Shown: positions 35,810 through 43,871 of the stretch, piece by piece
Position numbering within the stretch: the stretch's first letter is position 1
Layout of the letters: the number at the start of each line of letters is the position of its first letter
Assembly (NCBI RefSeq): GCF_001707885.1
Contig: NZ_MASS01000011.1
Coordinates: 1-64,000, forward strand
Direction: 5' to 3'
DNA length: 64,000 nt
From: Desulfosporosinus cupriresistens
GTDB taxonomy: Bacteria > Bacillota > Desulfitobacteriia > Desulfitobacteriales > Desulfitobacteriaceae
Program-made: the position numbers and the translations under genes
The notes under the pieces: model-generated
Database searches by the model: none
The model's input: the letters and a program-made list of their open reading frames with translations, nothing else
What the model was told of the DNA's origin: nothing

Positions 35810-37156
35810 ATGATGAAAATCAATCAAAATGCCCTAAAAATTATGGATATTCTGGAATCCGGCGGATACGAAGCCTTTGCCGTCGGTGGCTGCGTGCACG
35901 ATCTAATCCTTGGTAAATTTCCTAAAGACTGGGATATAACCACCAACGCTTTGCCGGAGCAAATGCTAGCCTTGTTTGAGGATTACCACACCATCCCTAC
36001 CGGCCTGAAACATGGCACGATTACTGTCGTTCTTGATTATGAACCGTTTGAGTTGACAACCTATCGGGTTGATGGAGTTTACTCCGACAACAGGCGGCCG
36101 GATACGATAGCCTATACTTCCTCGCTTACCGAGGATCTGGCCAGACGGGATTTTACTATGAATGCGATTGCCTATAACCCGAAAACCGGTATCATCGATC
36201 CTTTTCAGGGGCAGGAAGCTATTCGGCTGAAGGAGATCAAAACCGTTGGGAAGCCCGAAGAAAGATTCAAGGAAGATGCCTTGCGCATGCTAAGGTGCAT
36301 CCGCTTTGCCTGCCAGCTCGACGGAACGATCGATGCCTTGACTTATGATTCTCTTTACCGGAACAGGCGACTGATTCAACTCATCAGTATAGAAAGAATC
36401 AGAGAAGAAATCAATAAAATTTTGTTATCCGGTTGTCCCGACAGGGGAATCAAATTATTGTATGATACGGGCCTATTGCAATATATCCTGCCTGAAGTCT
36501 GCAGCTTGGCAGATTTTGATCAGCACAATCCTCACCATCATAAAGATGTGTTGAATCATACGTTGATCGTTCTTAACGCTGTCCCTGATAATTTGCCCTT
36601 AAGGTGGGCGGCCTTGTTGCATGACATCGGAAAACCAAAGGCTTTCACCCTCGGAGAAGATAATATCGGCCATTTTTACGAGCATCATAAAGGTGGAGCG
36701 GATATGGCCAGAGAGATTCTATTACGCTTAAAATTTGATCATGACACCGTCAGAAAAGTCGGGATTCTCGTCTATCATCATATGTTTAAATATGATACGC
36801 TTCGCGACGCCAGCATCAAAAAGTTTATCAACCGTGTCGGCGTTGAAAATCTAAATGATCTATTCGAACTCCAGATCGCCGATATCAAAGGAAGCAAACC
36901 GCCTCACGACTTCAGCCAAATCAAGCATCTGAGAAAAGAAGTCGACAGGATCTTGAACGAGAAGCAGCCTTTGTCCATGAAGGATTTAAGGGTGAATGGA
37001 GACGATCTGGTCGCAATAGGCTTTGAGCCAGGGAAAAGATTAGGGGATACACTGCGCTGTTTAATGGAGGAGGTTTTGCGGACCCCGGAGGTGAATGATA
37101 AGGAAACATTGTTAAGCATGGCAAAGAGACTAGTCAAAACATCGGATAAAAATTAG
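35810..37156 (+). CDS. cca: CCA-adding tRNA nucleotidyltransferase with HD domain
   Basis: A 448-residue class II nucleotidyltransferase. The head motif GGCVHDLILG and catalytic DWDIT are near residues 22-45. RRDFTMNAIAYNP and the ERIREEINKIL region follow, and the HD phosphohydrolase motif is LLHDIGKP, then YEHHKGG. The enzyme builds or repairs the 3' CCA end of tRNA. The usual GGxVRD has His in place of Arg here (GGCVHD). It is translationally coupled to rtcB: GGCGGGAGAAGAGG at the end of rtcB serves as the ribosome site. As an additional copy next to rtcB it probably acts in tRNA repair rather than routine maturation (inference). Confidence 0.92.
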   Translation: MMKINQNALKIMDILESGGYEAFAVGGCVHDLILGKFPKDWDITTNALPEQMLALFEDYHTIPTGLKHGTITVVLDYEPFELTTYRVDGVYSDNRRPDTIAYTSSLTEDLARRDFTMNAIAYNPKTGIIDPFQGQEAIRLKEIKTVGKPEERFKEDALRMLRCIRFACQLDGTIDALTYDSLYRNRRLIQLISIERIREEINKILLSGCPDRGIKLLYDTGLLQYILPEVCSLADFDQHNPHHHKDVLNHTLIVLNAVPDNLPLRWAALLHDIGKPKAFTLGEDNIGHFYEHHKGGADMAREILLRLKFDHDTVRKVGILVYHHMFKYDTLRDASIKKFINRVGVENLNDLFELQIADIKGSKPPHDFSQIKHLRKEVDRILNEKQPLSMKDLRVNGDDLVAIGFEPGKRLGDTLRCLMEEVLRTPEVNDKETLLSMAKRLVKTSDKN

Positions 37157-37340
37157 AAACGGTTCAATCGGAAAGGGATGGGTGAACATTCCCTGGAGTT
37201 GCTTCCGGCTTAAGATCATATGCTTTAATTAATGTAGATATGGCCGGAGCGGGACAGAATTGATTATATAATTTGACATCATGGGGATTCCGGCACTTAG
37301 TTCACAAAGATTGGTATTAGGGCAGGAGCTGTGCAAAGAA

Positions 37341-37877
37341 ATGGAAATTACAATGAAACAATGTACAATGGATGATCTCTTCTCGCTGCGTGAACTTTCT
37401 TATAAGACATATGATGAAACTTTCGGGCCAATGAATTCGCCTGATGTTATAAAAGCTTATCTTGAGAAGTCTTTTGACCTAGATAAATTGCGTAATGAAC
37501 TGGTGAATACCTATTCCCGGTTCTATTTTCTCTATGCCGGCAAGGAATTAGCAGGTTACTTAAAGCTTAATGAATATGAGGCTCAAACGGATATCAATGA
37601 TCCCCAATCCTTAGAAATCGAAAGGATTTATGTGGCAAAGGAATTTCAAGGCAGAGGCTTAGGAAGAACCCTCATGAATAAGGCCATTGCTGTTGGAAAT
37701 GACTTGGGAAAATCCTACTTGTGGCTTGGTGTGTGGGAGAAAAATGAAAAAGGAATTGAGTTTTATAAAAAACAGGGCTTTTATGTCATAGGTAAGCATC
37801 CATTTTATATGGGCCAAGAAGAACAGACAGATTATATTTTCCGTAAAGATTTATTAATAACCGGTGAGGTATTATAA
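37341..37877 (+). CDS. paiA: Spermine/spermidine N-acetyltransferase PaiA
   Basis: A 178-residue GNAT enzyme. The order of features matches PaiA: KQCTMDDLFSLRELSYKTYD, FGPMNSPDVIKAYLEKSFD, the acetyl-CoA loop EFQGRGLGRTLMNKA, and WLGVWEKNEKGIEFYKKQGF with HPFYMGQEEQTDYI. It would acetylate polyamines in the cytosol using acetyl-CoA. ATG 37341 is chosen for family length and GCAGGAG upstream. Single gene; the ArsR-type regulator follows in the same direction. Confidence 0.88.
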   Translation: MEITMKQCTMDDLFSLRELSYKTYDETFGPMNSPDVIKAYLEKSFDLDKLRNELVNTYSRFYFLYAGKELAGYLKLNEYEAQTDINDPQSLEIERIYVAKEFQGRGLGRTLMNKAIAVGNDLGKSYLWLGVWEKNEKGIEFYKKQGFYVIGKHPFYMGQEEQTDYIFRKDLLITGEVL

Positions 37878-37947
37878 AATGTTAAGTCGTCGCAGCACTT
37901 CTTTTTTCTTCAATATATTTGTGTAATTTTGAGTCTCAGGGGAGCTA

Positions 37948-37996
37948 TTGACAGGAGCATTTAGTAAAGTTACAATTGATTCGATAGTTATCGAAT
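37948..37996 (+). promoter_or_regulatory. Sigma-A promoter with operator for the arsR-type gene
   Basis: TTGACA (37948-37953), exactly 17 nt, TACAAT (37971-37976). A palindrome ATTCGAT-AGTT-ATCGAAT (37979-37996) overlaps the predicted transcription start. This is the expected design of an autorepressed ArsR gene. Confidence 0.7.
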
Positions 37997-38025
37997 TGTT
38001 GTGGCGTGAGTTTAGGAGTTGGAAT

Positions 38026-38322
38026 ATGGACACAAAAAAAGCGGCAAAGATATTTAAGGCCCTATCGAATCCCAATAGACTAGAATTGTATTTTAAAATC
38101 GCCGAGATGCATGAATCTAGTTTTCCGACGGATTCAGAATGCTTTGTGACGGATATCATCAGTTCGTTGAATATTGGTGCTCCGACTATTTCACATCATA
38201 TTAAAGAATTAGTAAATGCCGATTTAATTAGTACAGAGAAAAAAGGAAAGTTTTTGATCTGCAAAGTAAATGAAGAGTTAATTAAGGAAGTTAGTAAGTT
38301 GTTATCATTACAGCAGCAATAA
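38026..38322 (+). CDS. ArsR-family transcriptional regulator
   Basis: A 98-residue winged helix protein: AKIFKALSNPNRLELYFKIA, then IGAPTISHHIKELVNADLIS, the recognition helix, and EKKGKFLICKVN, the wing. No obvious cysteine metal site is seen, so the signal is unknown. TAGGAG precedes ATG 38026. A consensus promoter with an overlapping palindrome lies upstream. Its natural target may have been the downstream MBL-fold gene, now separated by the TnpB element (inference). Confidence 0.85.
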   Translation: MDTKKAAKIFKALSNPNRLELYFKIAEMHESSFPTDSECFVTDIISSLNIGAPTISHHIKELVNADLISTEKKGKFLICKVNEELIKEVSKLLSLQQQ

Positions 38323-38388
38323 TTTAACGCAGCTCTCAAAAGTGCAATGTTTCGATAGTTTTGAAACTATAAAAGTATTAACCCTAAA

Positions 38389-38424
38389 CCATCTATTTTC
38401 ACGCAAAAGATAGAAAATGGATGG
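38389..38424 (+). terminator. Hairpin downstream of arsR-type gene
   Basis: CCATCTATTTTC and GAAAATGGATGG pair (one G-T) around 12 nt; no T-run. Confidence 0.4.
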
Positions 38425-38519
38425 ATCGAACCCTTAACTTAGAGTTAACTGCTAAGAGCAGATGACTGTTTATCTACAGAAGATGCAAATCTAGGATTAG
38501 TAGTACTATTCACTTAGGG

Positions 38520-38720
38520 AGGTGAACCTCCCCCACCTATAGAGGTAGGGGCTTCCGGCAAGCTCAAAATGTATGTCTCAATGGCATCTCGCTTGGAGGT
38601 GCCTCACCCGATAGGCGTGAGTACATCATTTCAGTAGAGCCGGCAACTATATGCAAATCGCATACGGGCCAGGTTCATGGCTTCTACTACTTCTCGTCTT
38701 AGGCGATCCGTAGATACTTT
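38520..38720 (-). ncRNA. Candidate TnpB guide (omega) RNA region
   Basis: TnpB elements make their guide RNA from the 3' end of tnpB through the right end. Here the 200 nt downstream of the stop hold several short hairpins (near 38529-38550, 38590-38620 and 38640-38670). The guide would lie just outside the element toward lower coordinates. Location is by analogy only. Confidence 0.35.
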
Positions 38721-39910
38721 TGTTGATCCAGTGAGATTTCCTGGAACTTTCCATATTTGTATTTGCTCAAGATATTCTTCGCTCCGTGTATATCCCGGTG
38801 TTCTCTATATCCACAAGTACAACTGTAATTTCTAGAGGATGTTTTCTTTTTCCTCTCACAAACAGGACATGTTTGTGTTGTGTATGATTCATCTACTTTT
38901 TGCAGACTTATCCCTTCGGCAGCCAATTTGTATTGTAGATAGCTGGTGGTTCGACCAAATTGCCATTGGGACATTTTTTGATTGTGCTTGCGGGAACGTT
39001 TGCGCTTGTTCTTTTTCTTTTTGGGAGATGTATGTCGCTCCACACCTTCTACGTTGCCCACAACAACTTCCTTAACTTTACTTTCCAGACACCAATTTAC
39101 GAATTTGCGAGTGGTTTTATGGAGTGCATCCGTCAACTGGGCATCACTCTTGCCTAAAATGTTGTTTAAAGCTCGCCGGTACTTTTTCCATTGACGAGAG
39201 TCTTTTTGACATTTGGCCATTTTCTTTTGCAGTTCCTTCATTTTCTTATTACGCAAACGTTTGAGACTTCGAATCTTCCGACCAGTGATGATTACTCCTT
39301 GACCGTTCTCACAAACTGAAGCTATGGTGTGTATTTCACCCAAGTCTATTGCCGCAATACACACATTAGCGTTTTCTTTTGGAAATTTGCCATCATCGTA
39401 GGCTATAGCTAACTGTAGACCACGGTCAAAAATAAGTTCAATCTCTTTGATTCTAACGGAGGGCAAATCCTTCACACGAACCACAATAGGTTGTTGTCGT
39501 TTACCACTGAAAATCCCCAAACTTAACTCGATTTTACCGTTTTTGCCAATCCTAAATCCGTCTTTCTTCCATTTGGTATTGAAATGCTTTTTTTCTTTGT
39601 ACGGGTACCGTATTTGGGAGAATCCCAATGCTCTCGCTTTATGGGCATTTTCTCTAGCGTCGATGAATTTTTCGAATACCGCCTGAATGGACTGACTGTG
39701 GATTGGGTATTGACCTTTGGTGGCGAAGTGCAGCGTACCCCGGTTAATCCAGTTACCGGTTTGTTGAAAATGCGCTTTGGCTAAACCCAAACAATCATTC
39801 CAAACGTGAGCGGATGTACGATTGCAGGCAAAGAGACGGTCGATGTTTTCTTTGGAAGTATGGAATTTTGTCTTTAAGACACGGATTATTTTGAACACCC
39901 CCTCCAACAT
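38699..39910 (-). CDS. tnpB: RNA-guided endonuclease TnpB
   Basis: A 403-residue RuvC nuclease. An OrfB N-terminal region is followed by the RuvC-I Asp in AAIDLGEIHTIAS, RuvC-II Glu in VVVGNVEGV, a zinc finger (CPVCERKKKTSSRNYSCTCG) and the RuvC-III Asp in HRDIHGAKNI. All catalytic residues are visible and the length is normal, so it is likely active. It cuts DNA matching the guide RNA from the element end and so favours element retention. Start ATG 39910. Confidence 0.9.
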   Translation of the reverse strand: MLEGVFKIIRVLKTKFHTSKENIDRLFACNRTSAHVWNDCLGLAKAHFQQTGNWINRGTLHFATKGQYPIHSQSIQAVFEKFIDARENAHKARALGFSQIRYPYKEKKHFNTKWKKDGFRIGKNGKIELSLGIFSGKRQQPIVVRVKDLPSVRIKEIELIFDRGLQLAIAYDDGKFPKENANVCIAAIDLGEIHTIASVCENGQGVIITGRKIRSLKRLRNKKMKELQKKMAKCQKDSRQWKKYRRALNNILGKSDAQLTDALHKTTRKFVNWCLESKVKEVVVGNVEGVERHTSPKKKKNKRKRSRKHNQKMSQWQFGRTTSYLQYKLAAEGISLQKVDESYTTQTCPVCERKKKTSSRNYSCTCGYREHRDIHGAKNILSKYKYGKFQEISLDQQKYLRIA

Positions 39911-40049
39911 TCTATATCCTTATTCTACCACGGAAAGAGCGTTTTTGGAACATGTGTTCTGGGGATGTTTTGGGGGCGGCGATTCATCTCACCACCTAAA
40001 GAGGTGGGAGTCTTCTCGCCGCACGATGATAAATGAAAAGAGGGAAAAT

Positions 40050-41165
40050 ATGCTATTATATATAGTTGTTTTTTTTATAGTATTAGGCCTTGGACTTATG
40101 TTGTTTATAAACGTACACCCATCCTTTGGTGGGAGCCCAACTAAAAAAGCCAAAGAGATTTATCAAAGTCTTAATAATTATGTTGATGGTAAATTTGTGA
40201 ATCAGGTGCCAACAAAAATGGACATGGGTGCTTCTAATATTTTCTCCATGCTTAAAGAGTATAGCTCAGATGGTACGAACCGCAATCCTGCCGGTCCAAT
40301 TCCTGTTACTACAATTGATTGGAACAAAATTAAAAGTGAAGGGGATAGTATCACTTGGCTGGGGCATTCTGCTTTTTTGCTAAGTATCGATAATAAAAAG
40401 CTGCTGATAGACCCTATGCTAGGTTCTATTGCCTCACCGGTTTCCTTTGCAGGGAGTAAACGCTATAAATATAGTGAGGATATGAAGGATATTATTGATG
40501 ATATGCCCCCTATTAACGCTGTGTTTATTACACATGACCATTACGACCACTTAGATTATCCATCTATCCTAAAGCTAAAGAACAAGGTCGGTCATTTCTT
40601 CGTTCCTCTTGGAGTAAGTGTACATTTGATCCGATGGGGAATTGCAAAGGATAAAATTACAGAGCTCAATTGGTGGAATGAAGCGGAATTCCAAGGTTTG
40701 ACCGTTGCCTTGACTCCAGCCAAACACTTCTCCGGCAGGGGGATTTTTAATCGAGATTCCACCTTATGGGGCGGTTGGGTCATTCTTGGAAAGCAGACAC
40801 GTTTTTATACCAGCGGAGATGGTGGATATGATGAACATTTTAAGGAAGTTGGGAAAAAATATGGATCGTTTGATATCACCTTACTTGAAGGCGGTCAATA
40901 TGATCGACGATGGTCTTGGGTCCATATGACACCGGAGCAAGCAGTTCAGGCTCATCTGGATATAAAGGGTAAAATTATGATGTTAATGCACTGGGGAGGA
41001 TTTACATTAGCCTTTCATGGCTGGAATGAACCAATAGAACGAGCAGCCAATGAGGCAAAAAAGGCAGATGTTAACCTGATAGCGCCTAAGATTGGTGAAA
41101 CTCTCCTTCTAAATTCAGACCTATACACTCCTCCTTCACCATGGTGGGAAATGGCAGCTTTCTAA
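40050..41165 (+). CDS. MBL-fold metallo-hydrolase (NAPE-PLD/UlaG-like)
   Basis: A 371-residue protein with an N-terminal membrane anchor (LLYIVVFFIVLGLGLMLFI). The beta-lactamase-fold metal motif is FITHDHYDHLD, with further ligands in TPAKHFSGRG, YTSGDGGYDEHF and LMHWGGFTLAFHGW. The branch resembles the NAPE-phospholipase D/RomA group, acting on an unknown ester or phosphodiester, probably outside the membrane. ATG 40050 is preceded by AGAGGG; ATG 40026 is an alternative. The TnpB element ends about 28 bases before, so the original promoter is probably gone. Confidence 0.85.
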   Translation: MLLYIVVFFIVLGLGLMLFINVHPSFGGSPTKKAKEIYQSLNNYVDGKFVNQVPTKMDMGASNIFSMLKEYSSDGTNRNPAGPIPVTTIDWNKIKSEGDSITWLGHSAFLLSIDNKKLLIDPMLGSIASPVSFAGSKRYKYSEDMKDIIDDMPPINAVFITHDHYDHLDYPSILKLKNKVGHFFVPLGVSVHLIRWGIAKDKITELNWWNEAEFQGLTVALTPAKHFSGRGIFNRDSTLWGGWVILGKQTRFYTSGDGGYDEHFKEVGKKYGSFDITLLEGGQYDRRWSWVHMTPEQAVQAHLDIKGKIMMLMHWGGFTLAFHGWNEPIERAANEAKKADVNLIAPKIGETLLLNSDLYTPPSPWWEMAAF

Positions 41166-41169
41166 GAGG

Positions 41170-41778
41170 TTACTTGAACTGGGTATCAGTAACGTGTTTT
41201 TCTTTAAATGGGAATTTCTTGTCAAAAGATTCTAGTTCCTCTTGATTAACGTCAAAGACAGGATCTGCATAAAATCTTCCGGTTATGCCTTGCAGACCGC
41301 CTTTATACAACTCTAGCGCCATGAATGCTTCAAAATTTGCTCCTTCGGCAGTGCTTATCCCATAGCTTGCAGCATTTTCAAAACCAAACCGATGATAGTA
41401 GGCAGGATTTCCGAAGATAATAATGGCCTTATAATCCATAGCTTGAGCTATCTTTGTTGTATGTTCAATCAGAGCTGATCCGATTCCTAGTTTCTGACAA
41501 GATGGTAAAACGCTGATAGGACCAAAGGTTATCACCTCATGTTCATGGTCGTCCTTGTCCACAACCTTTGATTTAGTATATATTATATTGCCGACAATCT
41601 TATTGTTCAGTAAAGCTACAAAATCCAATTCGGGGATAAACGAGGAAGCCTTGCGGATGTTGTGCACAATCAGATGCTCAGCGCATCCTGGATGATAGAG
41701 ATCCCAAAAGGCCTCTCTTGTTAAATTTTCTACTGTGTGATAATCGTTTTTGTTTTCCGGACGAATCATTATGCTCAT
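41170..41778 (-). CDS. GNAT N-acetyltransferase
   Basis: A 202-residue acetyltransferase with the acetyl-CoA loop LPSCQKLGIGSALIEHTTKI and YHRFGFENAASYGIS, similar to the YhbS group. ATG 41778 has AAAGGA; an upstream in-frame ATG at 41799 lacks one. The substrate is unknown. It converges with the MBL-fold gene, 4 bases apart. Confidence 0.85.
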   Translation of the reverse strand: MSIMIRPENKNDYHTVENLTREAFWDLYHPGCAEHLIVHNIRKASSFIPELDFVALLNNKIVGNIIYTKSKVVDKDDHEHEVITFGPISVLPSCQKLGIGSALIEHTTKIAQAMDYKAIIIFGNPAYYHRFGFENAASYGISTAEGANFEAFMALELYKGGLQGITGRFYADPVFDVNQEELESFDKKFPFKEKHVTDTQFK

Positions 41779-41911
41779 TTTATTTTTCCTTTCACTCATT
41801 TTCTATCCCACTCATTTACAATAACATTCCCTTCATAGTGCCCTTTGTCCAACTGATGGCGGGCTTTTCGGTTTGCTACACTGTCAAAGATGATGGAGAA
41901 ATCATAATCAG

Positions 41912-42316
41912 CGGGGTAGAGCTCACTGGCGGCTATCTGTAATTTTAGCCGTTTATGGTTTATCAGCCGTAAGTAGGGTATTACCTCGACATGGAAATAT
42001 CCCTGAATCTCATAGGCTGAAACTTAACCAAGTATTAGGGACCACTATGTGGGAACAGGAAATATATCTAGAATCCCCCCAACTGACATTATTTGGTGAT
42101 GTTGACATAGAAAGAGCTTCAATCGAACAAATTAAAGCCTACATAATTAAACGATTAAAAGCAGTATTTCCGGGAGTATCTTCGAATCCTCTTACCTTGC
42201 GAAATCCTAAAAACAACTCACCGTTATTTCTATTGTGTTTTGCTGTAAGCAATCCGTCATCTTCTGCAATAAATCTTTCTCTAAAAGCTGTGGACCATAT
42301 TTTAACACACACTTAA
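41912..42316 (+). pseudogene. tcmP: Three-Cys-motif partner protein TcmP, N-terminally truncated
   Basis: The frame is open from 41894 and shows the TcmP C-terminus: GNIPESHRLKLNQVLGTTMW, EQEIYLESPQLTLFGDV and LRNPKNNSPLFLLCFAVSNP. Intact TcmP is about 300-400 residues with a methyltransferase-like N-terminus, absent here. ATG 42047 could start an 89-residue remnant. The following gene is the matching three-Cys-motif (DUF5131) partner, so a two-gene module has lost one half. Confidence 0.7.
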
Positions 42317-42343
42317 TAGTTATTTATAAATGAGGCGATAAAA

Positions 42344-43060
42344 ATGTCAAAATCGAAAATTGAATGGACAGAAAATACCTGGAACCCGGTTACCGGTTGT
42401 ACGAAGATATCTGATGGATGTAAAAACTGTTATGCTGCTGTCATGGCGCAACGTCTAAAGTTAATGGGTAATAAGAAATATGTTAATGGATTTGAGGTTA
42501 CACTCCACGAATACTGCCTGACTGATCCTTTAAAGTGGAAAAAGCCTTCTCTAATCTTCGTAAATTCCATGTCGGATCTGTTCCATGAAGACATCCCTTT
42601 AGATTTTATCCAAAAGATTTTTGGGATTATGAACAAAGCATCTTGGCATACCTTCCAAGTTCTAACGAAGAGAGCAGAACGACTTGAAGAGCTGGCACCT
42701 TATTTGAATTGGAGCCCTAACATCTGGCAAGGAGTAACCGTTGAAAGTGATCAATATAGATACCGCATTGATTCCTTGCGGAAAGTGAATGCGAAGGTCC
42801 GATTTATTTCCTTTGAACCGCTAATAGATGAGGTTAAAAACCTTGATTTAGCGGGTGTGGACTGGGCGATTGTTGGTGGAGAAAGTGGGTTTAAGTCTCG
42901 AAGGATGGACTCTGAGTGGGTATTGTCAATCAAGAATGAATGCGATCAGCAAGGTGTTAGCTTTTATTTCAAGCAATGGGGTGGGACAAACAAGAAGAAA
43001 AATGGACGGTTATTGCTTGGGCAAACCTGGGATGCTATGCCGGAAATCGGTGCTAAATAA
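42344..43060 (+). CDS. DUF5131 (phage Gp37/Gp68) family protein
   Basis: A 238-residue protein. The start SKSKIEWTENTWNPVTGCTK, then the motif CTKISDGCKNCYA, gives three cysteines (CX6CX2C) like an iron-sulphur or radical-SAM-type site; FVNSMSDLFHEDIP, GVTVESDQYRYRID and VGGESGFKSRRMD are family blocks. The biochemical role is not established. The family pairs with TcmP, and a truncated tcmP lies 27 bases upstream. Confidence 0.85.
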   Translation: MSKSKIEWTENTWNPVTGCTKISDGCKNCYAAVMAQRLKLMGNKKYVNGFEVTLHEYCLTDPLKWKKPSLIFVNSMSDLFHEDIPLDFIQKIFGIMNKASWHTFQVLTKRAERLEELAPYLNWSPNIWQGVTVESDQYRYRIDSLRKVNAKVRFISFEPLIDEVKNLDLAGVDWAIVGGESGFKSRRMDSEWVLSIKNECDQQGVSFYFKQWGGTNKKKNGRLLLGQTWDAMPEIGAK

Positions 43061-43121
43061 TTGACAATGCTGCTCCCAATCCCCAAAAAAGTATTCAAAT
43101 CAAACTAAAGGAGGGCTATGC

Positions 43122-43667
43122 ATGAAAAAGATTTTGCTAACGGGTGCGTTCCTTCTCCTTGTTCTTGTAGCGGGTGGTTACTGGGCCTATTCTGATCGGG
43201 GGGAGGCAACTGTCGAAGGTGCAATTGAAAAATCCGGACGGAGAGGCAGCCAGGTAATTTATCAGGAAAAAGTTAATGACGGCGTGGTTGTCTTCACTAA
43301 ACGTATAACCGGAAAAAGTAACACAATTGATGCCGGTTATGTAAAAAAGGGGTTGCTTGGCTGGAAATGGATTTGGGGAGGCGGCTTTTCCGGCTGCTCG
43401 GGACAGTATTTCCAAGCAGTTTCCGGAACTCCATTTCCTATGCTGGTTGGTACCATTGACAATGACCAAGCTTCAGAAATCAAGGTAACTGATACTGAAC
43501 GTAAATTTGCCAAAGATGCTCAAATAGTTGGTACCGGTAATGATCGAATTTGGTTTGTCTTTGTAAATAAATCAGACGGACCGATTTTTGAAATAGACAC
43601 GTTATCAGGTGCGGATAAAGTTCTTAACTCAAAAAGCATAAACATTCGAACCAGTACTACCTTTTAA
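43122..43667 (+). CDS. Membrane-anchored or secreted hypothetical protein
   Basis: A 181-residue protein with an N-terminal signal or anchor (MKKILLTGAFLLLVLVAGGY) and an extracytoplasmic beta-rich domain (QVIYQEKVNDGVVVFTKRIT). AAAGGAGG precedes the ATG. A good terminator follows at 43731. No family recognised. Confidence 0.65.
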   Translation: MKKILLTGAFLLLVLVAGGYWAYSDRGEATVEGAIEKSGRRGSQVIYQEKVNDGVVVFTKRITGKSNTIDAGYVKKGLLGWKWIWGGGFSGCSGQYFQAVSGTPFPMLVGTIDNDQASEIKVTDTERKFAKDAQIVGTGNDRIWFVFVNKSDGPIFEIDTLSGADKVLNSKSINIRTSTTF

Positions 43668-43730
43668 AAAGAGGTGCCTTAATAATTAATCATTATTGTT
43701 TAGGAAGTTCTTGTAAAGAAATAAGTATAG

Positions 43731-43755
43731 ACCTCTTTGCGGAGGTCTTTTTTCT
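43731..43755 (+). terminator. Rho-independent terminator
   Basis: GACCTC, loop TTTGCG, GAGGTC and a run of six T. Confidence 0.85.
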
Positions 43756-43807
43756 ATTCTCTTTACCGGCTTCATTTCTGTTACTCTACGAAAATTAGAC
43801 AGAAAAG

Positions 43808-43833
43808 AGGAAAATCCTGTATACTTGTGGAAT
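43808..43833 (+). promoter_or_regulatory. Sigma-H-like promoter for the RecQ fusion gene
   Basis: AGGAAAA (43808-43814), 14 nt, GGAAT (43829-43833); one base longer than the other four sites. Confidence 0.4.
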
Positions 43834-43871
43834 TTATTTGGTAATATTATGATGCTATTTTAAAGGAGGAA

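Larger units (their letters stand above)
38515..40022 (-). mobile_element. IS605-group element with TnpB only
   Basis: The tnpB gene is flanked by matching subterminal hairpins: CCCCCACCTATAGAGGTAGGGG (abridged: CCACCT-ATAG-AGGTAGGGG) near 38529-38550 and ACCACCTAAAGAGGTGGGA near 39990-40009. No TnpA transposase is present, so movement would need one in trans. The element separates arsR from the MBL-fold gene. Confidence 0.65.
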
